A DNA stretch of 64,000 bases from Dehalococcoidia bacterium (GCA_009692665.1 SHYT01000001.1:124001-188000); one strand, 5' to 3'; counted from the first letter of the stretch, positions 29,468-38,842 are shown. Notes: generated by a model not told the origin, from the sequence alone. Made by a program: numbers and translations.

Positions 29468-30523
29468 ATGAGCGCTATGCACACCAGTGACTTTGATTAC
29501 CGGCTGCCCCTAGAATTTATCGCGCAAACGCCCATGGAGCCACGTGACTACTCGCGGCTCCTGGTGCTGGACCGTGTCACTGGCGCCATCTCGCACCGCC
29601 GGCACTTCTACGAACTCGCTCAACTGCTCCAGCCTGGCGATCTGCTCGTCCTGAACCAGAGCCGTGTCTTGCCGGCGCGTCTGTACGGCATCCGGCTGGA
29701 TAGCAAACGGCCCGTTGAGCTCCTGCTGCTTAAGCGACTGGCGCCGGGACTGTGGCAATGCATAGGGAAGCCTGGTCGCAGACTTACAGCGGGCGCACGC
29801 CTATTGCTCCGGAAAGACACCTATGAAACCGAGGCACTGGTGGAGTCTGTCGATACTGACGGACTCCGCACGGTGTGCTTTATAGACGAGCATGCTCTTG
29901 AGTACATTGGCCACGCGCCGCTGCCTCCATACATTCACGAGCAATTGGCGGATCCCTCTCGCTACCAAACGGTGTATGCGCGGGAGCCAGGCAGTGCTGC
30001 CGCACCCACCGCAGGGCTCCACTTCACTCCATCCCTGCTGCAGACCCTTCTTAATATGGGTGTGGAGCAGGCCTTTGTAACCTTGCATGTAGGCCTTGAC
30101 ACGTTTAAGCCTGTGCACGAAGAAGATCCAACGCAGCACGCCATCCACACCGAATTCTGGGAACTCAGCGCTGAAACTGCCCGCCTGCTCAACAAAGCAC
30201 GTTCGGAGCACCGCCGGATCATCGCTGTCGGCACAACAAGCGTGCGCGTGCTGGAGCAGGCCGCCCAGCTTGCGGCATCGCAGGCGGGCAATAGTGCATG
30301 GGAGTTTGCTCAGGCATCCGGCTGGGCTGACCTGTTCATTTTGCCGGGTTACCGCTTTCTTGCCGTGGACGCAATGGTAACTAACTTCCACTTGCCGCGC
30401 TCTACCCTCTTAATGCTGGTGAGCGCGTTCGCCGGACGAGAACGCATTGTGCGTGCGTATGAGGAAGCAATCGCCCAGCGCTACCGCTTCTACAGCTTCG
30501 GGGATGCAATGCTGATTGTGTAA
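29468..30523 (+). CDS. queA: S-adenosylmethionine:tRNA ribosyltransferase-isomerase
   Basis: Transfers the ribosyl part of SAM to 7-aminomethyl-7-deazaguanine in tRNA, giving epoxyqueuosine. The 351-residue protein is the usual length with FDYRLPLEFIAQTP, RDYSRLLVLDR, GDLLVLNQSRVLPARL, APTAGLHFTPSLLQ, HVGLDTFKPV, GTTSVRVLEQAA and TNFHLPRSTLLMLVSAFAG. ATG 29468 is used; ATG 29477 is also possible. No other queuosine gene is in the window. Confidence 0.96.
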   Translation: MSAMHTSDFDYRLPLEFIAQTPMEPRDYSRLLVLDRVTGAISHRRHFYELAQLLQPGDLLVLNQSRVLPARLYGIRLDSKRPVELLLLKRLAPGLWQCIGKPGRRLTAGARLLLRKDTYETEALVESVDTDGLRTVCFIDEHALEYIGHAPLPPYIHEQLADPSRYQTVYAREPGSAAAPTAGLHFTPSLLQTLLNMGVEQAFVTLHVGLDTFKPVHEEDPTQHAIHTEFWELSAETARLLNKARSEHRRIIAVGTTSVRVLEQAAQLAASQAGNSAWEFAQASGWADLFILPGYRFLAVDAMVTNFHLPRSTLLMLVSAFAGRERIVRAYEEAIAQRYRFYSFGDAMLIV

Positions 30524-30557
30524 ACTCAGCCATAACGCAAGTATTAGGGGGCTCGGA

Positions 30558-31075
30558 ATGCCGACTGATTTCCTACGCGCAGTGAGGGCCCGGAATGCAC
30601 GGATCGCGGCGAGTGTCACGGCGACACGGGGACAAGGCCCCGGCGCGGTAAAAGCCGCTCGTCTTTTCTTGTCCACCCTGGATTTGCGCCCATTTGGCGA
30701 AAGCAGACTTACTGTATTTCGGACGCGACTCGATAAGGCAACAGACGAGCTTAAGATAGCCTTGCCGCGAACCGCCAGAAGTTGGGGATTAGCAAGGAAG
30801 TTGCTAACCATCTTTCTTCGCGACGCACTTTATACGACATACCTATGCGATGAGTTCCACCTAAGTGCTGCCGAGAAGTGCCTTTGGACTCGATAACTGG
30901 GAAGCGCCTTCGGAAAATCGCAGGTCGGGGTGAGCTTCCCCGTTGGAAGGGGGTAAAGCACCTTACTCCGGACGCAAGTGATCAATACCAAGACTACGCG
31001 AAAAATCTCGCGCAGCCTTCCCACTATGCTCGGGTTCACTTAGACACTTACTGGTGGGGTGAACGCGCAAGCTGA
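30558..31075 (+). CDS. Conserved hypothetical protein, frameshifted
   Basis: Reading from ATG 30558 gives MPTDFLRAVRARNARI and on to AWKLLTIFLRD-type text (ARKLLTIFLRDALYTTYLCD), ending early at 30896. A second frame starts near 30881 with PLDSITGKRLRK and continues through LPRWKGVKHLT, SDQYQDYA and RVHLDTYWWGER to 31075. The two halves resemble one soluble protein family of about 170-200 residues that I have seen only as unnamed. One missing G at about 30878-30881 (TGG CCT read as TG CCT) would join them. Function unknown. Confidence 0.65.
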
Positions 31076-31099
31076 TGGGTGCTATACTTTCCAAAAAAA

Positions 31100-31222
31100 A
31101 TGCATACTCCTCGCGCGGACAAACCGTTTCTCTGCGATATCTGCGGCTCTAAGATGGCCAGTGTCCACTGTAAACTGCGTTGCCCCAACTGCGGCTATAC
31201 CAGAGACTGCGCCGATCCATAG
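31100..31222 (+). CDS. Small zinc-ribbon protein, 40 residues
   Basis: A short frame with two cysteine knuckles: CDIC at residues 12-15 and CPNC at 28-31, plus C24 and C37 and a histidine at 23, ending in GYTRDCADP. The C-x2-C...C-x2-C arrangement predicts a zinc ribbon. Similar tiny proteins with a CPNCGY centre are widespread and unnamed. It lies 24 bases after the frameshifted unknown and may be co-transcribed with it. No strong ribosome site is visible. Confidence 0.6.
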   Translation: MHTPRADKPFLCDICGSKMASVHCKLRCPNCGYTRDCADP

Positions 31223-31778
31223 ACACTCGGCGGCTACGAATCTCCAACGATGCTTCCATCAGCTTCACACGTTATTGCTGTTCACCGCACGATAGACAGC
31301 GAACCCTTGCGCCCACTGGCTCGCGGCGGCATGCTAGATGTGGGTGCGTCCAGCATGCGGACCACGTAGAGAAGAGCAATCAGAGGCCAATCAGGAAGCC
31401 GAAGGGCAATCGATGCAGGCGGAGAAAACCCTTGAAGAAACCAGGAGACAGAACTCACTGGCGGTCGCCGCAGACCAAGCCGTCACAACTCAGTATGCTG
31501 TCGCGCCCTTAACATGTGATCCAATGCAGCCCAGTTGTGACAAGATGCTTGCATCTAAAACCATGCCGCAAGGTCGTGGCGACACAATACGCAAACATTC
31601 GTAGTTACCCAGATTGGGGCGAAACAGATTCCGTCACTATGGGCGCACAGGAAAGCAGTCGTGGCTGCTAGTTTTAGGACAGCACCAATACCAGCGAACG
31701 GTACGTATCAGCTACCTTCTAATCTCTTAGAACCCTTGCCGTACAATCACATGTAGGCTGTTCTGAGGAGATATATGC
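31223..31778. other. Intergenic region, no supported gene
   Basis: 556 bases without a recognisable gene. Two short open frames (about 110 and 88 codons) lack family resemblance, have biased composition and overlap each other. GCATGC-containing arms near 31330 and 31354 form a weak dyad. A GAGGAG ribosome site for cinA stands at 31765. Confidence 0.4.
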
Positions 31779-33026
31779 ATGCACGCCGAGATCTTTGCCA
31801 TTGGCACAGAGTTGCTTATGGGCGAAATCGTGGACACGAATTCCGCATACATGGCTACACGCCTGCCAGCCCTTGGCATTGAGCTTCGCCAAATCAGAGC
31901 CCTTGGCGATGACCTGGGAATGCTCACCGATGCGTTTCGCTCCGCATGGCAGCGGTCTGAATTGGTGCTTGCCACTGGTGGCCTTGGTCCCACACAAGAC
32001 GACCTCACCCGCGAGGCGATAGCCCAAGCACTGGGTGAGCCGTTGACAATCGACTCTGCCCTCAAGGCGGAGCAAGAGGCGTACTGGTCCTCCCGGCGGC
32101 TGGCCATGCCGCCGTCTAACCTCCGACAGTCTGTGCTTATCCCCTCCGCGGTGCCAATTCCCAACCCGCACGGAAGCGCGCCGGGATGGTGGGTGGAAAA
32201 GAACGGCCACGTCATCGTCTCCATGCCGGGCGTGCCGCATGAGTTTTATCAGATGTGGCAAGACCAGGTGGTGCCCAGGCTGCTCAAAATGCCGCGCGGA
32301 CATCTCTTGATATCGCGCACCATCAAGACTTTCGGCCAGAGCGAATCAGCTATGGATGACACGCTGCATCACCTCTTCGGCAAGGAAAATCCCTACCTGG
32401 GTATCTACGCTAAGCCGGACGGCATCCACCTCCGCATCATCGCCAAGGCACGCAATAAAGAAGAGGGCAAGCGTTTGATAGAACCCGTGGAACAGGAGAT
32501 CGAGCGACTAATTCCTGATCTCATCTGGGGCTATGATGATCAGACCCCAGAAGAACGTGTTGGCGAGGCCCTACGCCGAACCAAGACTTCCCTAGCCACA
32601 ATGGAGTCCTGCACCAGCGGGCTGCTGGCAAGCACAATCACGGATGTGCCTGGCAGTTCTGACTATTTTCGCGGTGGCTTCGTCACCTATACCAATGAGG
32701 TGAAAATCGCTCAAGGTGTACCAGCGCCGCTTATAGCGCAATACGGAGCAGTCAGCACACAGGTGGCTGAAGCTATGGCGCAAGCCGCCCGAACAAATAT
32801 AGGTGCTGACTTTGGCGTTGGCGTCACCGGCGTTGCAGGGCCCGGTGAAAGTGAAGGCAAGCCACCTGGGACGGTGTACATCGGTTTAGCGTGGAAAGGC
32901 GGTGCGCGGTCGATTACAGCGCGGCTGCGATTTGACCGCCAGCTCATCAAGCGCCGCTCCGTAACGCAAGCGCTCCTTGAATTGCGCCGCCTCATCAACG
33001 AGGTCCATCATGAGAGGCTCACATGA
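31779..33026 (+). CDS. cinA: CinA family protein (NMN deamidase / ADP-ribose pyrophosphatase type)
   Basis: Two-domain CinA: the N-terminal molybdopterin-binding-like domain (MHAEIFAIGTELLMGEIVD, ATGGLGPTQDDLTREA, GVPHEFYQMW) and the C-terminal NMN amidohydrolase domain (SLATMESCTSGLLASTITDVPGSS, GVTGVAGPGESEGKPPGTV). Known family activities are nicotinamide mononucleotide deamidation, for pyridine nucleotide recycling, and ADP-ribose hydrolysis. 415 residues, normal length, with GAGGAG upstream. It overlaps the next small gene by ATGA. Confidence 0.95.
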   Translation: MHAEIFAIGTELLMGEIVDTNSAYMATRLPALGIELRQIRALGDDLGMLTDAFRSAWQRSELVLATGGLGPTQDDLTREAIAQALGEPLTIDSALKAEQEAYWSSRRLAMPPSNLRQSVLIPSAVPIPNPHGSAPGWWVEKNGHVIVSMPGVPHEFYQMWQDQVVPRLLKMPRGHLLISRTIKTFGQSESAMDDTLHHLFGKENPYLGIYAKPDGIHLRIIAKARNKEEGKRLIEPVEQEIERLIPDLIWGYDDQTPEERVGEALRRTKTSLATMESCTSGLLASTITDVPGSSDYFRGGFVTYTNEVKIAQGVPAPLIAQYGAVSTQVAEAMAQAARTNIGADFGVGVTGVAGPGESEGKPPGTVYIGLAWKGGARSITARLRFDRQLIKRRSVTQALLELRRLINEVHHERLT

Positions 33027-33229
33027 GAGGAAAAGAAGCTGTAGTGCGTCGATTGGCGCTGGGTGCTTTCTTCATTGTCCCGCTCGTTTTGGCGTTTGCT
33101 ATCTTCTTTACAGCGGTAGCGGCGAAAGCCGTGCAGCAGGGTTCCGCGCCTGGCCCAGACTCCCCTGCCCAGCAAACATCCCTGACTGGCTGGCAGCAAA
33201 CAGCCCTCTGGCTCTGCCCGCTTCACTAG
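33023..33229 (+). CDS. Small single-pass membrane protein
   Basis: 68 residues with a basic N-terminus (MRGKEAVVRRL), one membrane segment (ALGAFFIVPLVLAFAIFF), then a short outer tail rich in Q, P and S. It overlaps the cinA stop by four bases (ATGA) and is followed by a strong terminator, so it is probably translated with cinA. Family unknown. Confidence 0.55.
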   Translation: MRGKEAVVRRLALGAFFIVPLVLAFAIFFTAVAAKAVQQGSAPGPDSPAQQTSLTGWQQTALWLCPLH

Positions 33230-33249
33230 CAAGTCGCAGCGGCTCAGCC

Positions 33250-33290
33250 AACAAGAACGAGGCCGCGATAATCGCGGCCTCGTTCTTGTT
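33250..33290. terminator. Perfect 20-bp-arm palindrome terminator
   Basis: Arms starting AACAAGAACGAGGCCGCGA pair perfectly around a three-base turn (TAA). The arm ends give T-rich tracts on both strands. It lies between the cinA transcript and the convergent small membrane gene, and probably ends both. Confidence 0.85.
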
Positions 33291-33316
33291 CATTCAGACA
33301 CCGTCGAGAAGCCTAC

Positions 33317-33586
33317 CTAGTTGGATCCACGCCTCGGCTCTTTCTCGTAACCCGTGCCCATCAGCTCGATAATAGTGTTCAGCGTGAGAATGGAGCTAAA
33401 AGCCAGCAGAAAGCCATACCACGCCTGCATACCACCACGCCTGGTCATATCGTGTTCCAGAAATATGCTCATGACAATGGGCAGAGCGTAAAAGAAGGCG
33501 AAAACAATCGCGTTAACAAGCATGTAGCGTGTCAGAGACCCACGGCTCTTACGAAGAAACCGGTAAATCCGGAACCGCAAAGACAT
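33317..33586 (-). CDS. Small two-pass membrane protein
   Basis: From ATG 33586 (GGGGGG just upstream) it has 89 residues: a basic start (MSLRFRIYRFLRKSRG), a first membrane segment (MLVNAIVFAFFYALPIVMSI), a short loop with HDMTRRGG, a second segment (YGFLLAFSSILTLNTII) and the tail GTGYEKEPRRGSN. No family recognised. It reads towards the palindromic terminator at 33250. Confidence 0.65.
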   Translation of the reverse strand: MSLRFRIYRFLRKSRGSLTRYMLVNAIVFAFFYALPIVMSIFLEHDMTRRGGMQAWYGFLLAFSSILTLNTIIELMGTGYEKEPRRGSN

Positions 33587-33724
33587 AGACCCCCCAGTAT
33601 CCACATCAGGCTCTAAGGCCAGCCCATGCTATTGTATCGAGCTTGTGAGCAAGGTCAAGATGCTGCGCGTCGTTCAGTTTCGGAAGATGGAGTACCCCAT
33701 TTAGCACACCAAACCAGCAGCCAG

Positions 33725-34615
33725 CTACGCCTCCCCAACACTTCGCTTTGCGGCGCGCAGCGTATTGGAAAGGAGCATTGCGATGGTCATTGGGCCAACG
33801 CCGCCCGGAACTGGTGTAATTGCCTCAGCCTTGGCGGCGACGGGTTCGTAATCAACATCGCCTACAATCCGGTACCCACGCTTGTCCGTGGGGTCATCCA
33901 CACGGTTAATGCCAACATCGATAATCACCACACCAGGCTTGACCATATCGGCCTTGATGGCCCGTGGGCTACCCGCCGCAGCGATGATGATGTCAGCCTG
34001 CCGAGTAAATGACGCCAGGTCTTTTGTGCCGGTGTGGCAGACCGTGACCGTCGCGTTGGCTCCAGCCCGCTTCTGCATCAACAGATTTGCAATTGGCTTT
34101 CCTACAATGTTGCTGCGCCCACACACCACCACGTGTTTGCCTGCTGGGTCATATCCATACCGGATCAGCAATTGCTGGATGCCTCCTGGCGTGCACGGCA
34201 CAAAGGACGGCTCGCCCTCCATAAGATGCCCCATGCTCATGGGATGGAGGCCATCAACATCCTTTTCGGGGCTCAGGGCCAGTGTTACTTTACGTTCGCT
34301 GATCTGTTTGGGCAGCGGAAGCTGCACCAGGATGCCATGGAAGCGCGGATCATGATTGAGCCGCTCTATGATGCTCAGAAGCTCTGCCTCTGGGGTTTCT
34401 TTTGGGAGCTTGATAGTTTCTGTAAAGGCTCCGACTTCCTGACACGCGCGGCCTTTGCTACGCACGTATGTGGCGGATGCCGGATCATCACCGACCAGAA
34501 CAACTACGAGACCAGGCGTGACGTTCTTACGATCCTGAAGCTCCTTGATGCCGCGTGCTACTTCTGCGCGGATATCTTGAGCTACCTTGGCGCCATCGAT
34601 AATTTTTGCCGCCAT
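33725..34615 (-). CDS. folD: Methylenetetrahydrofolate dehydrogenase / methenyl-THF cyclohydrolase
   Basis: Bifunctional enzyme of one-carbon metabolism. The 296 residues include the catalytic tyrosine and lysine in SATYVRSKGRACQEVG, GILVQLPLPKQI, the aspartate in SPEKDVDGLHP, FVPCTPGGIQQLL, the NADP-binding VVVCGRSNIVGKPIANLL and the closing GDVDYE...TPVPGGVGPMTIAML. It is full length. Confidence 0.96.
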   Translation of the reverse strand: MAAKIIDGAKVAQDIRAEVARGIKELQDRKNVTPGLVVVLVGDDPASATYVRSKGRACQEVGAFTETIKLPKETPEAELLSIIERLNHDPRFHGILVQLPLPKQISERKVTLALSPEKDVDGLHPMSMGHLMEGEPSFVPCTPGGIQQLLIRYGYDPAGKHVVVCGRSNIVGKPIANLLMQKRAGANATVTVCHTGTKDLASFTRQADIIIAAAGSPRAIKADMVKPGVVIIDVGINRVDDPTDKRGYRIVGDVDYEPVAAKAEAITPVPGGVGPMTIAMLLSNTLRAAKRSVGEA

Positions 34616-34869
34616 TGAGCGCCTCCTTGCGACGCCATTTCAGCGGCATCATAGCACGGAGCCAGGCCAAGGACAACCAGACTTGGAGCGCAGGAACAAG
34701 GCCACGGCCTTGACCTTTGGGTTTTGCTTTTGTTAGGATTCCTCTAGCAACCCAACCACCAGCAAACGCCATGCGGGCGCTGGTATTCTCAAGGTAGAAG
34801 GCGTCTCACCGAAACCGCAAACCCTCGTTCTCGTGTGCTCACTATCCAGTGTCGGCTGTTGTGGGAGAA

Positions 34870-37284
34870 ATGGGACACATCCACGAGTACTACACTGGCA
34901 AGACACTCCTGGTAACAGGGGCCACCGGCCTCGTCGGCAAAGTGTTGGTGGAGAAAGTATTGCACGACTTGCCCGATGTTGAGCGCATCTACGTCCTTAT
35001 CCGTCCCAAGAAACAACAGCACGGCTCTACGCTTTCCGCAGCCGACCGTTTCTCTCAGGAGATATTATCTACATCAGCATTTGATGGCCTGCGCGCCAAG
35101 TATAGTGAACAATTCAAGGCCTATGTCAGCCAAAAGGTCGTAGCAGTCGCGGGCGACTTGAGTCAAGAGCGGCTGGGCCTATCCGAACCGATGTATCGCC
35201 AACTTCAGCAGGAAGTCAACGTCGTTATCAACAGCGCCGCGCTTGTATCGTTTGATGCCCCCCTGGACCAAGCGCTGACACTGAATGTGGTTGGCACCAA
35301 GCGCATACTTGAATTCACACGTGGCTGCACAAACGCCATCTATGCACACATCTCCACCTGCTACGTGAATGGAACACGTGAAGGGCCTGTACCTGAAGAG
35401 CCATTCCATCCAACGTTCACCGTCGGCCATTTCAATAAGCGTCCCCAAACACCATACGACGTAGATGATGAACTCATCGCGATTCAACGACAGGTCGAAC
35501 GCCTGAAAAAAGACAATGCCGGGAAGAGCCCTGAGCAGCTTGAAAAGCGTTTGGTGAAAGAAGGCTTTCAGTGGGCCCAACGCCGCGGCTGGAATGACGT
35601 CTACACATTCACCAAGGCCATGGGGGAGCAGCTCATCGTCCGGTACCAGGGCGAGGTTCCAACATTGGTGCTACGCCCGTCCATCATTGAGAGTTCTATG
35701 CAGACCCCTCAGCCAGGCTGGTTGGACGGATTTCGCATGCTGGACCCGCTTATCGTAGCGTACGGTCGCGAGCGGTTGCCGGACTTCCCGGGGAATAAAG
35801 AGGGTATCCTTGACATCGTGCCGGTGGACATGGTGGTAAACGCGCTGCTGGCTGCCATTCCCTGGTCGCACCACCGCGGCGGTCTCCAGATATGCCATGT
35901 GGCCAGCGGAATGGAAAACCCTCTGATGCTTCCACGGTTTGCGAGGCTGGTGCAGGAGCACTTCCGAAAGGTACCGCTTAACGCGCGTTCCAATCGGCCG
36001 CAAAATCTGCCGGATATGACCTTCCCAAGCACACCGGCATTCCTCAGAAAGCTCTACCTGCACCAGCGGCTACCTTTGCGCTTGAGCATCTTCATGGCTA
36101 AGCTGAATCCCAATACGGACAAACGCCGCAGAGCGCTCCGTGTGGCGGAATCGAAGCAGTCCGCGCTGGACCGCTTGGGGCTGTACGCCCGGCTCTACGG
36201 CCCGTACGCTGAAGTCCGGTGCCAATATCTGACGCACCACATGAGGGAAGTGTGGGACTCGCTTTCACCGGCGGAGCGGGAACAGTTCAACTTCGACGTC
36301 CGCACCATCGATTGGGCGCGCTACATCCAGGACATCCATATTGGCGGCATCCGCCGGTTCCTATTGAACCTGTCTACATCGCTTCCCACAGAGCCGCCAG
36401 TACGCACCGTTGTCCAAGAGATAGAAGCATCATCAGATACTATCCTGCAAGGCGCCAACAGCAGCTCCCCCGGAGCCAGCATGAATGGCCCCAGCTACGC
36501 CGGCGCTGACAAAGCCGCCGGTCAACCTCGCGGGGGACAAGCGTCTGCCGTGGCCGTGCGGAGGGCAACGTCGCTCATCATGCCCGCCCCACAAGCTGAG
36601 GTGAAACGCTGGCTCCGCTCCTCTCCACTGGCAAAAGTGAGCCAGGCTGCTTGGCGCATGTGGCTGGACATCTTCTATCACGCCTATCTCGGGTTTAGTG
36701 TGGATGGTCTTGAGCACGTACCTTCCAAAGGCCCGTTGGTGGTCGTTTCCAACCACAGCAGCCACCTGGACTCCGGAGCGCTCATCGTGGCGCTCAAGAG
36801 GCGCAACCACGACCTGCACCCCATGGCTGCCAGGGATTACTTTTTCAATACTCCGTTCCGCCGGTGGGCGTCCCGCGTCCTGCTCAACGCTGCGCCTTTC
36901 GATAGAGAGCGGCACGTCGGAGAAAGCCTGGCACTAGCCCTCGGCATCCTGAACCACGGGCACTCAGTCATCTTTTTTCCTGAAGGCTCACGCAGCACCA
37001 GCGGCGTTGTCCAGCCGTTCAAGCGCGGCATTGGGCTCTTGGCAGTCGAGTCCGGTGTGCCTGTGCTTCCAGCCTACATCTCTGGCACCTATCAATCACT
37101 GCCAAAAGGCAAGGGCTGGCCCGCACGTCATCACGTACATGTCCGCTTCGGTCCGCCCATCATCGCCACAACTGCTAGTAATTCCGATGAAAGCCCCACC
37201 GACCTCGTCCGGCGGCTCACCGCCGACGTGCAGCGCGCCGTGGAAGCCCTTGCCGCCCATGTTCCTTCGAGACCCCATCGGTGA
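34870..37284 (+). CDS. Fatty acyl-CoA reductase / PlsC acyltransferase fusion
   Basis: An 804-residue fusion. Residues about 8-400 are an extended short-chain reductase of the male-sterility/FAR type: NAD(P)-binding TGATGLVGK, VNVVINSAALVSFD, and the catalytic YTFTK tyrosine and lysine. A FAR-like C-terminal helical region and a low-complexity linker (about 530-570, rich in S, G and A) follow. Residues about 600-790 are a PlsC acyltransferase with NHSSHLD (HX4D) and FFPEGSRS. By family, the first part makes a fatty alcohol or aldehyde and the second acylates an alcohol. GTG 34849 is an alternative start. It overlaps the HAD gene by four bases. Confidence 0.88.
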   Translation: MGHIHEYYTGKTLLVTGATGLVGKVLVEKVLHDLPDVERIYVLIRPKKQQHGSTLSAADRFSQEILSTSAFDGLRAKYSEQFKAYVSQKVVAVAGDLSQERLGLSEPMYRQLQQEVNVVINSAALVSFDAPLDQALTLNVVGTKRILEFTRGCTNAIYAHISTCYVNGTREGPVPEEPFHPTFTVGHFNKRPQTPYDVDDELIAIQRQVERLKKDNAGKSPEQLEKRLVKEGFQWAQRRGWNDVYTFTKAMGEQLIVRYQGEVPTLVLRPSIIESSMQTPQPGWLDGFRMLDPLIVAYGRERLPDFPGNKEGILDIVPVDMVVNALLAAIPWSHHRGGLQICHVASGMENPLMLPRFARLVQEHFRKVPLNARSNRPQNLPDMTFPSTPAFLRKLYLHQRLPLRLSIFMAKLNPNTDKRRRALRVAESKQSALDRLGLYARLYGPYAEVRCQYLTHHMREVWDSLSPAEREQFNFDVRTIDWARYIQDIHIGGIRRFLLNLSTSLPTEPPVRTVVQEIEASSDTILQGANSSSPGASMNGPSYAGADKAAGQPRGGQASAVAVRRATSLIMPAPQAEVKRWLRSSPLAKVSQAAWRMWLDIFYHAYLGFSVDGLEHVPSKGPLVVVSNHSSHLDSGALIVALKRRNHDLHPMAARDYFFNTPFRRWASRVLLNAAPFDRERHVGESLALALGILNHGHSVIFFPEGSRSTSGVVQPFKRGIGLLAVESGVPVLPAYISGTYQSLPKGKGWPARHHVHVRFGPPIIATTASNSDESPTDLVRRLTADVQRAVEALAAHVPSRPHR

Positions 37285-37961
37285 CGTCAAAATCACCCCG
37301 CCCGGCAGCCTTCTTCGATGTTGACGGCACCCTAGCCTCGTCAAATATTGTACTGGTCTTCCTCTCGCTCCAGCGGTCCCGGCTCAAAGGTTTTCGATGG
37401 TGGCTGTGGGCGCTACTTCTGTTGCTCAAGGCACCCTTCTACGGTGTTCAAGACATCATCGACCGAAAGGCGTTCAACCGCTCGTTCAGCCGCAGCTATA
37501 AGGGCATCACAATGCAAGAAGTGAAAGTCTGGTGCAATGGGCCTGGCAAACGCTTCTGGGAGCGCAGTCTCTACCCCCAGGCAGAAGCTGAGGTGCGCCG
37601 GCTTAAATCTGAGGGTTTCCCTGTAGTCATTCTCAGCGGGGGCTTGCTTCCATTTCTGCAGCCGCTCGCTGACCACCTGGGCGTGGACGCATTGTATGCC
37701 TCGCAACCGGAAGTTGTGGACGGCGTAATGACTGGGAAGCTCATTGGTAGGCCCGTAGTGGACGAGGAGAAGGGCGTCGCAATCCGGCAGGCTGCTCAGA
37801 CGCTCACTATTGACCTCACTCGGTCCTATGCCTACGCCAATAGTTACGGCGACCGCTTTTTCTTCGAGGCAGCGGGCTATCCCGTGACAGTAAATCCGAG
37901 CCGCCGACTCACTAAGCTTGCGGCGCAACACGGGTGGCCGACCCTCAGGTGGCGCAGGTAG
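37281..37961 (+). CDS. HAD-IB family phosphatase
   Basis: 226 residues with HAD motif I FFDVDGTLASS, motif II in VVILSGGLLPFLQPLADHLG, and the motif III region ending ANSYGDRFFFEAAG. A hydrophobic stretch near residue 40 (WWLWALLLLLKAPF) suggests membrane contact. HAD-IB relatives dephosphorylate phosphoserine or lipid phosphates. Its GTG start overlaps the stop of the reductase/acyltransferase fusion, so it probably works on the same lipid, for example a lysophosphatidate or phosphatidate. This is inference. Confidence 0.88.
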   Translation: MTSKSPRPAAFFDVDGTLASSNIVLVFLSLQRSRLKGFRWWLWALLLLLKAPFYGVQDIIDRKAFNRSFSRSYKGITMQEVKVWCNGPGKRFWERSLYPQAEAEVRRLKSEGFPVVILSGGLLPFLQPLADHLGVDALYASQPEVVDGVMTGKLIGRPVVDEEKGVAIRQAAQTLTIDLTRSYAYANSYGDRFFFEAAGYPVTVNPSRRLTKLAAQHGWPTLRWRR

Positions 37962-38038
37962 CCGCATTGCCTTAGCATGAGTAGCTGTGTCTAAAGAACT
38001 TCGGTAGCTGGACTGCCGCGGTCAGTGAGGAGCGGGAT

Positions 38039-38842
38039 ATGAGCAAATTCGTACAAGCGTTAGAACGTCTTAACAAGGAAGGCGGCGGCGGAACCTCTCT
38101 TGGGTTTGGGTTCACTCGCGTCGCTGGGAAAGCTGCAAAGCCGTCTGTCATGATGCTGCTGGCTGTCTCCTCACAAAGCGAACAAGCCGCCGCCGCAAGC
38201 AAGCTGGCTGATGGTTTCTTGCTTCGCCCTGCTGGCCGTAGCCACTCGGAGGCGGCCGCGGCAAAGGCGTTCGGTGAGAATGAACAGACGCCTTGGGGCA
38301 TTCAGATCAGCAAACTAAACCCTGAGCAAGCTGCCGCTCTCAAAAAACAGGGGTGTGATTTCCTCGCGCTTTCTTCCAACGCTGTTACGCTCGACGCACT
38401 TAAGGATAATGACCTAGGCCGCCTCCTCTTGGTATCTGCAAACAGCGACAAGGAGCAAGCCCACGTTTTTGCCGCAATGCCAGTCGATGCGGTGGTTATC
38501 CCGGAGCCGCTGACGTCTCCGCTGACCTTGCAGCAACTGCTGGAGCTGGCAACGTTCCGGTCTTGGTCCACCAAGCCCGTGCTGGCGAGTCTGACCAACA
38601 CACCCACACAGTGGGAGCTTGAGTGCCTGCGCGACATTGGACTGAGCGGCATTGCGCTGGTCATAGACCAGGCTGGCATGGAGGGGCTGGAAAGCCTCTC
38701 CAAAGCTATCAAGGAACTCGGCCCAAGAAAGCCACCCAAGGTTGAGCGCTCCATGGCTCTAGTTCCTGCCCCGGCAACGGCCCCAGCAGGTCGGCCAGGT
38801 CGGGAGCCGGAAAAGCCTGATGAGGATGACGACGACGATTAA
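38039..38842 (+). CDS. Conserved hypothetical protein with acidic tail
   Basis: 267 residues of unknown function. The body alternates helix and strand (VMMLLAVSSQSE, CDFLALSSNAVTLDAL, RLLLVSANSDKEQA, AVVIPEPLTSPLTLQQ), which suggests a TIM-barrel-like or flavodoxin-like fold. The C-terminus is a proline/alanine linker followed by EKPDEDDDDD. No signal peptide. GGGAT upstream of ATG 38039 is a weak ribosome site. It stands alone between the lipid genes and an M50 protease. Confidence 0.65.
   Translation: MSKFVQALERLNKEGGGGTSLGFGFTRVAGKAAKPSVMMLLAVSSQSEQAAAASKLADGFLLRPAGRSHSEAAAAKAFGENEQTPWGIQISKLNPEQAAALKKQGCDFLALSSNAVTLDALKDNDLGRLLLVSANSDKEQAHVFAAMPVDAVVIPEPLTSPLTLQQLLELATFRSWSTKPVLASLTNTPTQWELECLRDIGLSGIALVIDQAGMEGLESLSKAIKELGPRKPPKVERSMALVPAPATAPAGRPGREPEKPDEDDDDD

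Noticed and set aside
31180-31604. Two short open frames between the zinc-ribbon gene and cinA
   Set aside because: They overlap each other, have no family resemblance or ribosome site, and have skewed composition.
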